A stretch of 45,145 bases of DNA from Sandaracinus sp. (GTDB lineage: Bacteria > Myxococcota_A > Polyangia > Polyangiales > Houyiibacteriaceae). The stretch spans positions 1 through 45,145 of the forward strand of contig PABA01000184.1 in NCBI GenBank assembly GCA_002699025.1. Direction: 5' to 3'. The notes beneath the pieces are model-generated. The model worked only from the letters and a program-made list of their open reading frames with translations. It was not told the origin of the DNA and ran no database searches. The position numbers and the translations under genes are program-made. This document shows, piece by piece, positions 32,742 through 41,521 of the stretch. The number at the start of each line of letters is the position of its first letter. Positions within the stretch are counted from its first letter, which is position 1.

Positions 32742-34616
32742 ATGGACCCCGAGCCGATGCCCTCCATGCTTTCTACACGAACGCCCCTTCCCTTCCGCTT
32801 CGCCGCCCTCCTGCTCGCCGCGGCCCTCTTCGGGCCCGCCCTCCCCGCCCACGCCGACGATGGCGCCGAGGGGGCGGAGGAGTCCCCCGGCTTCGCCGCT
32901 CGGCTCGAGCAGGGCGTCGACCAGTTCTTCGGGGAGTGGATCGTCGGCCCGCTCGCGACGGTCTTCTTCTACGACGTCGTCTTCTGGGACGACCCGCCCG
33001 CGCACGGCGATCGCCCCGAGGGGGCCATCGAGGTGCCGACGCCGACGCGGACCGAGGCCGGCTGGATCCTCCACCAGGTCAACGGCGCCGCGGACGCGAG
33101 CGCCCTCGAGGGGATCGTCGGCGGCGACGCGGCCGCGGCGATCGTGGCGGCCCGACCCGAGGATGGCTTCGAGGACTTCGGCGCGATCCGCGCCGTCGAG
33201 GGCGTCGGCGACTGGGAGGCGAAGCTCCTCGTGACGCACGCCGGCGCCATGAAGGTGCCCTTCGTCGTGCTCTGGCTCGTCCTCGGCGCGCTCTTCTTCA
33301 CCTTCCGCTACGGCTTCCCGAACATCCGGGCGCTGGGCCACGCGGTCCAGGTCACGCGCGGCGTCTACGACGACGAGGAGAGCGAAGGCGAGGTCAGCCA
33401 CTTCCAGGCGCTCTCGAGCGCCCTCTCCGCGACCGTCGGCCTCGGCAACATCGCCGGCGTCGCCGTCGCCGTCGGCATGGGCGGCCCGGGCGCCGTCTTC
33501 TGGATGGTCGTCGCCGCCTTCTTCGGCATGTGCTCGAAGTTCAGCGAGTGCACGCTCGGCCAGCTCTACCGCCAGACCGACGCCAAGGGGCACGTGAGCG
33601 GCGGGCCCATGCGCTACCTGGCGGCCGGCCTCGAGGAGATGGGCATGAAGCCCTTCGGTAAGGTGCTCAGCGTGGCCTTCGCGCTGATGTGCATCGGCGG
33701 CTCCCTCGGCGGCGGCAACATGTTCCAGGCCAACCAGAGCGGCGCGCAGATCTCGCAGGTCGTGCCGCTCTTCGAGGGCTCGGCGGGCCGGCTGGTCTAC
33801 GGGCTGGTGCTCGCGATCTTCGTCGGCGCGGTGATCATCGGCGGCATCAAGCGCATCGGGAAGGTCGCCGGGCTCATCGTCCCGGTCATGTGCGGCGTCT
33901 ACGTGCTCGCCGGCTTCGGCGTGCTCTTCTCCAACCTCGGCGAGATCGGGCCGGCCTTCGGGAAGATCTTCGGCGAGGCCTTCAGCCCCGACGCGGTGGC
34001 GGGCGGCTTCTTCGGCGTGCTGATGATCGGCTTCCAGCGCGCGGCCTTCTCGAACGAGGCCGGCGTGGGCAGCGCGTCCATCGCCCACTCGGCCGCCAGC
34101 ACCGACGAGCCGGTGCGCGAGGGCATCGTCGCGCTCCTCGAGCCCTTCATCGACACGATCATCGTGTGCACGATGACCGGCCTGGTGGTCGTCATCACCG
34201 GCGCCTACCAGTCCGGCCAGGAGGGCGTGGAGATGACCTCGACGGCCTTCAACACGGTCATCCCCGGCTTCGAGTACGTGCTCAGCTTCGCCGTCGTGAT
34301 GTTCGCGTTCTCGACGATGATCAGCTGGAGCTACTACGGGGAGCGCTGCTGGACGTTCCTCTTCGGCACGGGCAGCTCGATGATCTACAAGGTCATCTTC
34401 CTGATCTTCAGCGTGCTCGGCGCGATCATCGAGCTCGGCAACGTCATCACCTTCTCGGATCTGATGATCCTCGGCATGGCCTTCCCGAACATCCTCGGGA
34501 TGTACTTCCTGAGCGGGAAGGTGAAGCGCGCCTTCGACGACTACTGGAAGCGCCTGAAGAGCGGCGAGATGCAGCCGCGGACGGCCGTGGCGAAGGCCGA
34601 GGCGGCCGAGGGCTGA
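32742..34616 (+). CDS. AGCS-family sodium:amino-acid symporter with HhH-like insertion
   Basis: A 624-residue membrane protein of the alanine/glycine:cation symporter family, importing a small amino acid with Na+. A signal-like stretch (FRFAALLLAAALFGPALPAHA) is followed by GVDQFFGEWIVGPL. The core begins with VLGALFFTFRYGFPNIRALGHA and continues with FQALSSALSATVGLGNIAGV and GGPGAVFWMVVAAFFGMCSKF, RAAFSNEAGVGSASIAHSAA, FAFSTMISWSYYGERC. Residues 112-165 insert a ComEA-like helix-hairpin-helix pattern (HQVNGAADASALEGI to FGAIRAVEGVGDWEAKL) before the core, which is not normal for the family. Starts at 32757 or 32766 are equally possible. Nothing nearby indicates the substrate. Confidence 0.92.
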   Translation: MDPEPMPSMLSTRTPLPFRFAALLLAAALFGPALPAHADDGAEGAEESPGFAARLEQGVDQFFGEWIVGPLATVFFYDVVFWDDPPAHGDRPEGAIEVPTPTRTEAGWILHQVNGAADASALEGIVGGDAAAAIVAARPEDGFEDFGAIRAVEGVGDWEAKLLVTHAGAMKVPFVVLWLVLGALFFTFRYGFPNIRALGHAVQVTRGVYDDEESEGEVSHFQALSSALSATVGLGNIAGVAVAVGMGGPGAVFWMVVAAFFGMCSKFSECTLGQLYRQTDAKGHVSGGPMRYLAAGLEEMGMKPFGKVLSVAFALMCIGGSLGGGNMFQANQSGAQISQVVPLFEGSAGRLVYGLVLAIFVGAVIIGGIKRIGKVAGLIVPVMCGVYVLAGFGVLFSNLGEIGPAFGKIFGEAFSPDAVAGGFFGVLMIGFQRAAFSNEAGVGSASIAHSAASTDEPVREGIVALLEPFIDTIIVCTMTGLVVVITGAYQSGQEGVEMTSTAFNTVIPGFEYVLSFAVVMFAFSTMISWSYYGERCWTFLFGTGSSMIYKVIFLIFSVLGAIIELGNVITFSDLMILGMAFPNILGMYFLSGKVKRAFDDYWKRLKSGEMQPRTAVAKAEAAEG

Positions 34617-34814
34617 GGGGGCTCGCCGGGCGGCGCGTGGTCGCCACCGATGGACGGCCGAGGCGAAGGCGCTCGCCTGGCCGGGTCGGCGTGCCTCCGG
34701 CCGAGCCCATCGCCGCCCGGCGTGGGGCTCCTCGGGATCGCGACCGCTCCGTGACGCGCCGCGTCGTCATGGTTGACCCCGACATGGGTTCGGAGGACCA
34801 TCGAGGGGCGTGTG

Positions 34815-36791
34815 ATGGAGAGTGAAGGTCCTTCCCAGGACCCGGTCGGCGCCCTCGGGGCGTCGACGTCGGGGGCCCGCGACGACGCCTCGGTGGCGGC
34901 CGCGGAGACCCGCGCCGGCGGCCCCGTCCCGCGCCCGGACCAGGTGCTCTGTCCCCACTGCGGCCAGCTGCACCCGAAGAGCTGGTCCCACTGCCCGAAC
35001 ACCGGCAAGCCGCTCACCGTCGGCCCCGCGCTCATCGGGCGGGTCATCGCCGGGCGCTACGAGGTCATCCGGCTGGTCGGCGAGGGCGGCATGGGCGCCG
35101 TCTACGAGGCCGAGCACCGGACCATCGGGCGGCGCGTCGCCCTCAAGCGCCTGCACCCGGAGCTGGCCACGGATGCCCACGCCGTGAACCGCTTCCAGCG
35201 CGAGGCGCGCGCCGCCGGCGGGACGGGCCACGAGCACGTCGTCGACATCCTCGACCTCGGCTTCGCGGAAGACGGCGCGCCCTACCTGGTCATGGAGCTG
35301 CTCGCGGGGGAGAGCCTGGCCGCGCGGCTCGAGCGCGAGCGTCAGCTCCCCGAGGAGCGCGCCGCGCGCATCGCCGGGCAGGTGCTCTCGGCGCTGGAGG
35401 CCGTGCACGCGCGCCGGGTGATCCACCGGGACCTGAAGCCCGACAACATCTTCCTCACGCGGCGCGGGCGGCAGCGGGACTACGTGAAGGTGCTCGACTT
35501 CGGCGTCTCGAAGATCGGCGTACCCGAGGGGCGGACGGAGGTCGGGCTCACCCGGACGGGGACCATGGTGGGCACGCCCCACTACATGTCCCCGGAGCAG
35601 GCGCGCGGCGTGAAGAAGCTCGACCATCGCGTCGATCTCTACGCCGTCGGCGTGATCCTCTACGAGTGCCTCTCCGGGCAGCTGCCCTTCGACGCCGACA
35701 ACTACCACGCGCTGCTCCAGTCGATCCTGGTGCGCGAGCCGGTGCGGGTCGACACGCTGGTCAGCGGGGTGACCCGCGGCCTCGCCGACGTGATCCACCG
35801 GGCCCTCGCGAAGGACCCGGCGCGGCGCTTCGAGTCGGCGCGCGCCATGTGGGAGGCGCTCGTGCCCTTCGGCGCCGAGGCCCCGACGAGCCCCGAGTCG
35901 ATCGCGCCGCCCTCCCCCTCCATCAGCCACCTCCCGACGGCGCCCATGTCGAGCCACGAGCTCGAGGCGCGGCTCGAGCGGGCGGGGCTCAGCGGCCCGC
36001 CCCCTTCGCGGGAGGCCCCCCGCCGGCCGCGGAGGTCGTCGACGCCGCCGCCGCCGAGCGCGGCCCTCGACCCGACGCCGAGCGGCGCGAGCTACGCCCC
36101 GGTCCCTCTCGCGCACGCCCCCCGGCGCTTCGTGGCGACCTCGAGCGACTGGCTCGACGAGCGCGCCGGCGCCCCGGTGGCCCGGGACGTCTCGCCGCCG
36201 GCCTCCGCGGCCGCGCCCGCGCCCCCGCGCTCGTCGGCCCGGCCCGCGGCGCCGCCGGCCGGCGACGTACGCGGCAGCCTGATCATCGCCACCCGCGAGC
36301 GCATGAAGGAGACCCTCGCGGAGGAAGAGCTGGATCGCGTGCGCCAGCACGTCGGCGAGGGCGGCGCCATGGACGCGCTCGTCCTGCCCGTGGCGTGGGT
36401 GGAGTCGGGCATGCTCGAGGGGCTGCTGACGGAGCTCGAGCGCGCCCGCAGCCTGGAGGCCGTGCGCGCCGTCGGTCGGGCCGTCGCCGAGCGCGAGATC
36501 CCGCGCACGCACGCGCTCCTCGTGCGACGCCACGACCCGGGCGTCGCGCTCGCCCGCCTGCCGGGCGTCTGGCGGAGCTACGCGCAGGGGGCGGCGCTGC
36601 GCCTCGAGGAGTCGGGCACGGGCAGCTGGCGCCTGCGGGTGGAGAGCGGGCCGCGCTCACGCCGGGCGCTCCTCTTCCTGGCGGGCTTCACGGAGGCGCT
36701 CCTCGAGCTCTGCGGAGCACGCGAGGTGCGGGCGAGCGTGGTCCAGTCGACCGGCGACGAGGCCGGCACGCTGGTCATCCGCTGGCGCTAG
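34815..36791 (+). CDS. Ser/Thr protein kinase with zinc-ribbon start and DUF2378-like end
   Basis: A 658-residue soluble kinase. Near the N-terminus is a ribbon-like CPHCGQLHPKSWSHCPNTG (46-64). The Hanks-type kinase domain spans about 82-345, with GEGGMGAVYEAEH, Lys111, HRDLKPDNIFL (Asp206), DFG (228-230) and GTPHYMSPEQARG, so it looks active. A Pro/Ser/Ala-rich linker of about 130 residues follows. From about residue 477 to the end is a domain like DUF2378/TIGR02265, also present as a separate protein at 19456. No membrane segment is seen. The ATG at 34815 has GAGGGG upstream. The substrate is unknown; the end domain may sense or bind partners. Confidence 0.95.
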   Translation: MESEGPSQDPVGALGASTSGARDDASVAAAETRAGGPVPRPDQVLCPHCGQLHPKSWSHCPNTGKPLTVGPALIGRVIAGRYEVIRLVGEGGMGAVYEAEHRTIGRRVALKRLHPELATDAHAVNRFQREARAAGGTGHEHVVDILDLGFAEDGAPYLVMELLAGESLAARLERERQLPEERAARIAGQVLSALEAVHARRVIHRDLKPDNIFLTRRGRQRDYVKVLDFGVSKIGVPEGRTEVGLTRTGTMVGTPHYMSPEQARGVKKLDHRVDLYAVGVILYECLSGQLPFDADNYHALLQSILVREPVRVDTLVSGVTRGLADVIHRALAKDPARRFESARAMWEALVPFGAEAPTSPESIAPPSPSISHLPTAPMSSHELEARLERAGLSGPPPSREAPRRPRRSSTPPPPSAALDPTPSGASYAPVPLAHAPRRFVATSSDWLDERAGAPVARDVSPPASAAAPAPPRSSARPAAPPAGDVRGSLIIATRERMKETLAEEELDRVRQHVGEGGAMDALVLPVAWVESGMLEGLLTELERARSLEAVRAVGRAVAEREIPRTHALLVRRHDPGVALARLPGVWRSYAQGAALRLEESGTGSWRLRVESGPRSRRALLFLAGFTEALLELCGAREVRASVVQSTGDEAGTLVIRWR

Positions 36792-36814
36792 GAGTGGCCT
36801 GCGGCCGCCGCTCT

Positions 36815-36839
36815 GGCGGGATTCGGTCCGAACCCCGCC
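36815..36839. terminator. Hairpin between convergent kinase and peptidase genes
   Basis: GGCGGGATTCGG and CCGAACCCCGCC flank one base and pair with a single G-U-type mismatch. The position between two converging genes suits a two-way terminator, but no T-run follows. Confidence 0.5.
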
Positions 36840-36947
36840 GAGGGCCCCATGGGCGCCACGCCTTCTCACGCAGCAGCGGCCGCATGGCGGGCGCCGGCCG
36901 GCGCGCTCCTCCGGCTGCCGAGAGATCGAGGATGCGCGGCGGAGGGC

Positions 36948-38270
36948 TCAGCCCTTCATCAGGGCTTCGATCTCGTCGGGGTCCTTCGGGATGTCCTCGG
37001 TGAGGTTCCGATGACCGTCCTCGGTGACCAGCACGTCGTCCTCGATGCGGATGCCGATGCCGCGCCACTTCTCGTCCACGTCGGCGTCGACGCCCACGTA
37101 GATGCCGGGCTCGATGGTGAGCACGAAGCCCGGCTCGAGCGGCCGGGGCTCGCCGCGGACGAAGTAGGCGCCCACGTCGTGCACGTCCATGCCCAGCCAG
37201 TGCGAGGTCTTGTGCATGAAGAAGGCCCGGTAGGTCTGCTCCTCGATGCACTTCTCGAGGGGCCCCTCGAGCAGGCCGAGCTCGATCAGGCCCGCCGCGA
37301 TCACCTTCACGGCGGCGTCGTGCACGTCGTCGAGCGTGGCGCCGGGCTTCACCGCCTCGATGGCGGCGAGCTGGGAGCGCAGGCAGAGCTCGTAGAGAGC
37401 GCGCTGAGGAGGCGTGAAGCTCCCCGAGACCGGGAAGGTGCGCGTGACGTCGGCGGCGTAATAGTCGAGCTCGCAGCCGGCGTCGATCAGCAGCAGGTCG
37501 CCCTCCTCCATGCGCCGGTCGTTGGCGCGGTAGTGGAGGATGGTCGCGTTCGGACCCGAGCCCACGATCGAGTCGTAGGCCGGCCGGGCGCTCCCGCCGA
37601 GGCGGAAGATGCGGGCCATCTCCGCGTCGACCTCGTACTCGTGGCGGCCCGGCGCGGCGACCTTCATGGCCTCGACGTGCGCGTCGCGGGTGAGCTCGGC
37701 GGCGCGGCGCATGAGCGCCACCTCGGCCTCGTCCTTGCGCAAGCGCATCTCGTGGAGCGCCTTGGCCGGGTCGACGATCTCCGTCGGCGCGGCCACGCCG
37801 CGGCGGGCGCGGCCACGGAGGGCGCGGAGGGCCTCGAAGAGGGTCTGCTCGAAGGGGTGACCCTGGCCGACGGCGGCGTGGAGCCGGTCGACGTCGGCGA
37901 GGTAGTCCGGAAGCTTCTCGGGGAGCTCGTCGAGGGTGAAGGCCGCGTCGACGCCGAAGTGCTCGACGGCGCCTTCGACGCCGGCGCGCGGGCCGTCCCA
38001 GATCTCGCGCTCCTTGTTGCGCGGGCGGACGAAGAGGATCGCCCGGTGCTCGGGGTGCCGGTTGGTGAGCACCAGCACGCTCTCGGGCTCCTCGAAGCCG
38101 GTCAGATAGTGGAAGTCGCTGTCCTGCCGGTAGCTGTGCTCGACGTCGTTGTTCCGGATGAAGACCGGCGCCGCGGGGAAGACGGCGACGCCCGGGCCGA
38201 TGGCGTCGAGGAAGCGCGCGCGGCGCTCGGCGAATCGCTTCACGGAGGCGGCGTCGGGGGTGGCGCTCAT
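36948..38270 (-). CDS. pepP: Xaa-Pro aminopeptidase (M24B)
   Basis: A 440-residue metallopeptidase that removes an N-terminal residue next to proline. The N-terminal domain (RNNDVEHSYRQDSDFHYLTGF, FVRPRNKEREIWDG) is the aminopeptidase P type. The pita-bread domain keeps the metal ligands: the two Asp in LIDAGCELDYYAADVTRTFP, His in SHWLGMDVHD, Glu in VLTIEPGIYVG and Glu in GIRIEDDVLVT. No signal peptide is present, so it is cytoplasmic. The ATG at 38270 lacks a visible ribosome site. The length is normal for the family. Confidence 0.97.
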   Translation of the reverse strand: MSATPDAASVKRFAERRARFLDAIGPGVAVFPAAPVFIRNNDVEHSYRQDSDFHYLTGFEEPESVLVLTNRHPEHRAILFVRPRNKEREIWDGPRAGVEGAVEHFGVDAAFTLDELPEKLPDYLADVDRLHAAVGQGHPFEQTLFEALRALRGRARRGVAAPTEIVDPAKALHEMRLRKDEAEVALMRRAAELTRDAHVEAMKVAAPGRHEYEVDAEMARIFRLGGSARPAYDSIVGSGPNATILHYRANDRRMEEGDLLLIDAGCELDYYAADVTRTFPVSGSFTPPQRALYELCLRSQLAAIEAVKPGATLDDVHDAAVKVIAAGLIELGLLEGPLEKCIEEQTYRAFFMHKTSHWLGMDVHDVGAYFVRGEPRPLEPGFVLTIEPGIYVGVDADVDEKWRGIGIRIEDDVLVTEDGHRNLTEDIPKDPDEIEALMKG

Positions 38271-38415
38271 TTGGGGGAAGCTATCAGGCGCGGAAGGCGC
38301 CGTCGAAGCGAGCACCCCGGCGGCGGCACGGGCGACATCCCCGGGCGGCGACGACCGGGGCGGCGTGGACCGCGGCGACTCGGGCCGCGCCGCCCCGGAC
38401 CGCTCCGGCGCGCGT

Positions 38416-39858
38416 TCAGGGGCCGAGCTCGAGCGCCCGCGCGGCGGCGGCGGCGTCCGCATCGCCGCCGAGCTCCTCGAGCCAGCCCTCCACCGCGAGC
38501 CCGCCGCCCCGCTCGGCGGCGCCTCGGAGCACCTCGGCGCTCCGCGGGTTCCGGAACCAGTCCTCGTCGAAGCGCTCGCGGAGCGCCGCCCAGAGCGCGT
38601 AGCCGCCGCGCGCGGCCCGAAGCCGGACGCGCCCGCGCGAGGGGGTGTGGAGCAGGAGCCGGGCGAGAGCCTCGGGGAGCGCGACGCCGAGGGCGCGTTC
38701 GGCGAGCTCCCGGCAGCGCTCGCCGACGACGGGCGCGTCCGCCGCGTCGCCGGCCAGGAGCAGGCCGCCACCGCGCCCGGATGGATCGCGGAGCCCCCGC
38801 GCGAGCGCCGCGGCGGCGTCCACCCGCGAGAGGAGGAGCAAGATCCCCGCGGACCGACGCCCCATCCGCTCGGCCTCCCCCGCGCCGAGCCCGCGCGCGC
38901 GCCAGAGCCCGGGCTCGGCGAGCCGCTGCGCGAGGAGCTGGCCGAGCGCCCGCGGGACCGTGCCCACGACCGGGCGCCGGAGGGCATGGGGCAGCGCCGG
39001 GGAGACCAGCGCGTGGCCGAGGGCGCGGCCGACCGCGCGGGCCGCCAGCAGCTCGCCGAAGAGCCCCGGCGCGAAGCCGGGGAGGATGCGCACCTCGCGC
39101 GGCCGCGGGAGGCAGAGGCGCGGCGCCGGGTCGCCCAGCCCATGCGGCGCCTCGACGCGCGCGCGCTCGGCGAGCACGCCTTCGAGGCCCAGCGGTCGCC
39201 AGAGGGCGCCGAGGCGCTTCCATCGGGCGCGCCGCTCCGCCTCGAGGGGCCCATCGAGCTCGGCGGCCCGGAGCGCGCGGAGCAGCGCGCCGAGGTCGCG
39301 GCCGATCCCCCAGGCGCTCCGCTCGGCCGCCCAGAGATCCTCGGTCGCGTCCAGCCAGGCCGCCGCGCCGTCCCCCGCCGCCGGCCCCGCGTCCGCATGT
39401 CGACCGGGCTCCATCGCGGAGAGCGCGCGCCGCGCCGCGTCGTCGGCCGCGCTCCGGGCCTCGGCGAGCCGCTCGGCCAGGGGGCCGGCCCCGGCCTCGG
39501 CCGCGCCCAGGACCCGCCGATCGCGCCCCGGCTCGGGGCCGTCGAAGAGCGCCTCGAGCGCCCGCCGCCAGGGAACGGGACCGCGCCGACCGGCGACCGG
39601 CGCCTCCAGCGCGACGGCGAGGGCCTCCCGGCCCGGCCGGAGGGCCCGCTCGGCGACGCCCGCGGCGAGGTGCGCAGCCAGCGCGTCCCGCTCCGCCGGG
39701 GGGAGCTCCCCCTTCGCCTCGCAGAAGGCCTCCACCGCGGCCGGGCCCGGGTAGCGGACGGCCACGCGCTCGGCGCCCCGCGCCGCGGCGAGAGCCGCCT
39801 CCGCTTCGCTCCCGCGCCATCGGACGACCGCCCGGCGCGCTCGCTCCAACGCCTCCAC
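38416..39858 (-). CDS. M3/gluzincin-like protein with degenerate active site
   Basis: A 480-residue Ala/Arg-rich protein whose shape follows oligoendopeptidase-type (M3-like) peptidases. The central segment RLCLPRPREVRILPGFAPG is followed by GELLAARAVGRALGHALVSP. In true enzymes this reads close to HEAGHALH, here it is RALGH (278-282), so the first His and the catalytic Glu are missing. The usual glutamate-bearing third-ligand helix seems replaced by PRALGQLLAQRL. The ending FDEDWFRNPRSAEVLRG fits the family. A pseudo-enzyme is the best reading, as an inference from alignment by eye. The start is GTG. It is between proC and pepP on the same strand. Confidence 0.75.
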   Translation of the reverse strand: MEALERARRAVVRWRGSEAEAALAAARGAERVAVRYPGPAAVEAFCEAKGELPPAERDALAAHLAAGVAERALRPGREALAVALEAPVAGRRGPVPWRRALEALFDGPEPGRDRRVLGAAEAGAGPLAERLAEARSAADDAARRALSAMEPGRHADAGPAAGDGAAAWLDATEDLWAAERSAWGIGRDLGALLRALRAAELDGPLEAERRARWKRLGALWRPLGLEGVLAERARVEAPHGLGDPAPRLCLPRPREVRILPGFAPGLFGELLAARAVGRALGHALVSPALPHALRRPVVGTVPRALGQLLAQRLAEPGLWRARGLGAGEAERMGRRSAGILLLLSRVDAAAALARGLRDPSGRGGGLLLAGDAADAPVVGERCRELAERALGVALPEALARLLLHTPSRGRVRLRAARGGYALWAALRERFDEDWFRNPRSAEVLRGAAERGGGLAVEGWLEELGGDADAAAAARALELGP

Positions 39859-39918
39859 GGCCGCAGTTCTGCCACGGCGCCGCGCCCCGGACCACGTCCG
39901 GGCCGCCCGCGCGCCGGC

Positions 39919-40776
39919 TCAGCGCTCCGCGTCGCCGAGCTTGCGCGCGATGTCGGCGCCCAGCTCCCGCGAGCGCTCCGTCGCCGCCTCGACCGCGTTC
40001 ATGAGCGTCGTCCGAAGCCCACCGGCCTCGATGACGTGGAGCGCCGAGATGGTCGTCCCCCCGGGGCTGCAGACCTGGTCCTTCAACGCCCCCGGGTGGG
40101 CCCCCGTCTCCTGGAGCAGCTTCGCGGCGCCCAGCACCGTCTGCGCCGCGAGCTTGAGCGCCGTGCTCCGATGGAGCCCCTGCTTCACGCCGGCGTCCGC
40201 CAGCGCCTCGATGATCACGAAGATGAACGCGGGGCCCGAGCCGCTCAGGCCGGTGACGGCGTCGAGCTGGCTCTCCTCGAGCACCTCCGTGAGCCCGATC
40301 TGCGCGAAGAGCGCGCGCACCACCTCCACGTCCTCGTCCGAGGCGTGGGCCCCGCCGCTGATCGCCGTCACGCCCGCGTGCACGAGCGCGGGCGTATTGG
40401 GCATGGTGCGCACGACCCGCGTCCCCGCGGCCAGGTGCGCCTCGAGCACGCGGATGGGCACACCCGCGGCGATGGAGACGACGAGCTTCTCCGGCCCGGT
40501 GGCCGGGGCGATCTCCGCCAGCACCCGGTCGAAGGCCTGGGGCTTGGTCGCCAGCACGAGCAGGTCGGCGAAGCGCGCCACCTCCAGGTTCGAGCCCGTC
40601 GAGGCCACACCCAGCTCGTCGAGGAGCTGCTCCCGGCGCTCTCGACGCGGGTCGCTGACGAGGAGCCGCTCGGGCGTCGCCACGCCCGTGTCGAGCAGGC
40701 CCTCGAGGATCGTCCCGCCCATGTTGCCGGCGCCGATGACGCCGACGTGGAGCTCGCGCAGCTTCGCTTCACCCAT
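39919..40776 (-). CDS. proC: Pyrroline-5-carboxylate reductase
   Basis: A 285-residue enzyme making L-proline from pyrroline-5-carboxylate with NAD(P)H. The N-terminal Rossmann motif is VGVIGAGNMGGTILEGLLD. The family segment VVRTMPNTPALVHAGVTAI follows, and the C-terminal helical domain contains DAVTGLSGSGPAFIFVIIEALADAGV and VCSPGGTTISALHVIE. The length is normal. The ATG lacks a strong ribosome site. It lies 58 bp downstream of yggS on the same strand, an arrangement of yggS and proC that is common in bacteria. Confidence 0.97.
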   Translation of the reverse strand: MGEAKLRELHVGVIGAGNMGGTILEGLLDTGVATPERLLVSDPRRERREQLLDELGVASTGSNLEVARFADLLVLATKPQAFDRVLAEIAPATGPEKLVVSIAAGVPIRVLEAHLAAGTRVVRTMPNTPALVHAGVTAISGGAHASDEDVEVVRALFAQIGLTEVLEESQLDAVTGLSGSGPAFIFVIIEALADAGVKQGLHRSTALKLAAQTVLGAAKLLQETGAHPGALKDQVCSPGGTTISALHVIEAGGLRTTLMNAVEAATERSRELGADIARKLGDAER

Positions 40777-40834
40777 GCCGGGGGAGGTAGCAGCTTCCGC
40801 CCCGAATCGCCGCCCGCGCCGCGACGCCTACCCG

Positions 40835-41521
40835 CTACGCGGGCGAAGGCCGTGGTCCGAAGATGGCCGTGCCGACGCGCACCATGGTCGCGCCCTCCTC
40901 GACGGCGACCTCGAGGTCCCCGCTCATGCCCATGGAGAGCTCGGGCAGCGCGTGCGCCTCGGCGAGCTCGCGGAGCCGCCGGAAGTGCGGGCGCGGATCC
41001 TCGTCCGCCGGAGGCACGGTCATCAGGCCACGGAGCGCGAGGCTCTCGTGCGCGCGCACGGCCTCCACGAGCTCCTCCACCGCCTCCGGCAGGACGCCGC
41101 TCTTCTGCGCCTCGCGCCCCACGTTCACCTGGAGCAGCACCGGCAGAACGAGCCCCTCCCCCGCCGCCCGCTTGGCCAGCTCCTTGGCGAGCCGCGCCGA
41201 GTCCACCGTGTCGATCGCCGCCAGCCGCGCGCCGAGCCGCGTGAGGTACTTCGCCTTGTTGCGCTGCAGGTGCCCGATGAAGCGGAAGCGGAGGTCCGGC
41301 AGATCGGCGAGCGCCTCGGCCTTCTCCACGAGCTCCTGCACGTAGTTCTCGCCGAAGACCCGCTGCCCGGCCTCGTAGGCCGCGCGGATCGCCTCCGGCC
41401 CGTGCACCTTCGAGACGGCGAGGAGCGTGACCTCCGCCGGGTCCCGACCCGCGCGCCGGCAGGCCTCGTCGACGCGCGCCCGCACCGCCGCGAGGTTCGC
41501 GGCCACGTCCCCGGCGCTCAC
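40835..41521 (-). CDS. yggS: YggS/PLPBP-type pyridoxal-phosphate homeostasis protein
   Basis: A 228-residue PLP-binding protein with the alanine-racemase-like barrel. The PLP lysine is in EVTLLAVSKVHGPEAIRAA. Other marks are VFGENYVQELVEKAEAL, FRFIGHLQRNKAKYL, VNVGREAQKSGVLPE and LSMGMSGDLEVAVEEGATMVRVGTAIFG. It is thought to buffer cellular PLP. The start is a GTG overlapping the stop of maf by 4 bp (GTGA), so the pair is coupled. Confidence 0.96.
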   Translation of the reverse strand: MSAGDVAANLAAVRARVDEACRRAGRDPAEVTLLAVSKVHGPEAIRAAYEAGQRVFGENYVQELVEKAEALADLPDLRFRFIGHLQRNKAKYLTRLGARLAAIDTVDSARLAKELAKRAAGEGLVLPVLLQVNVGREAQKSGVLPEAVEELVEAVRAHESLALRGLMTVPPADEDPRPHFRRLRELAEAHALPELSMGMSGDLEVAVEEGATMVRVGTAIFGPRPSPA

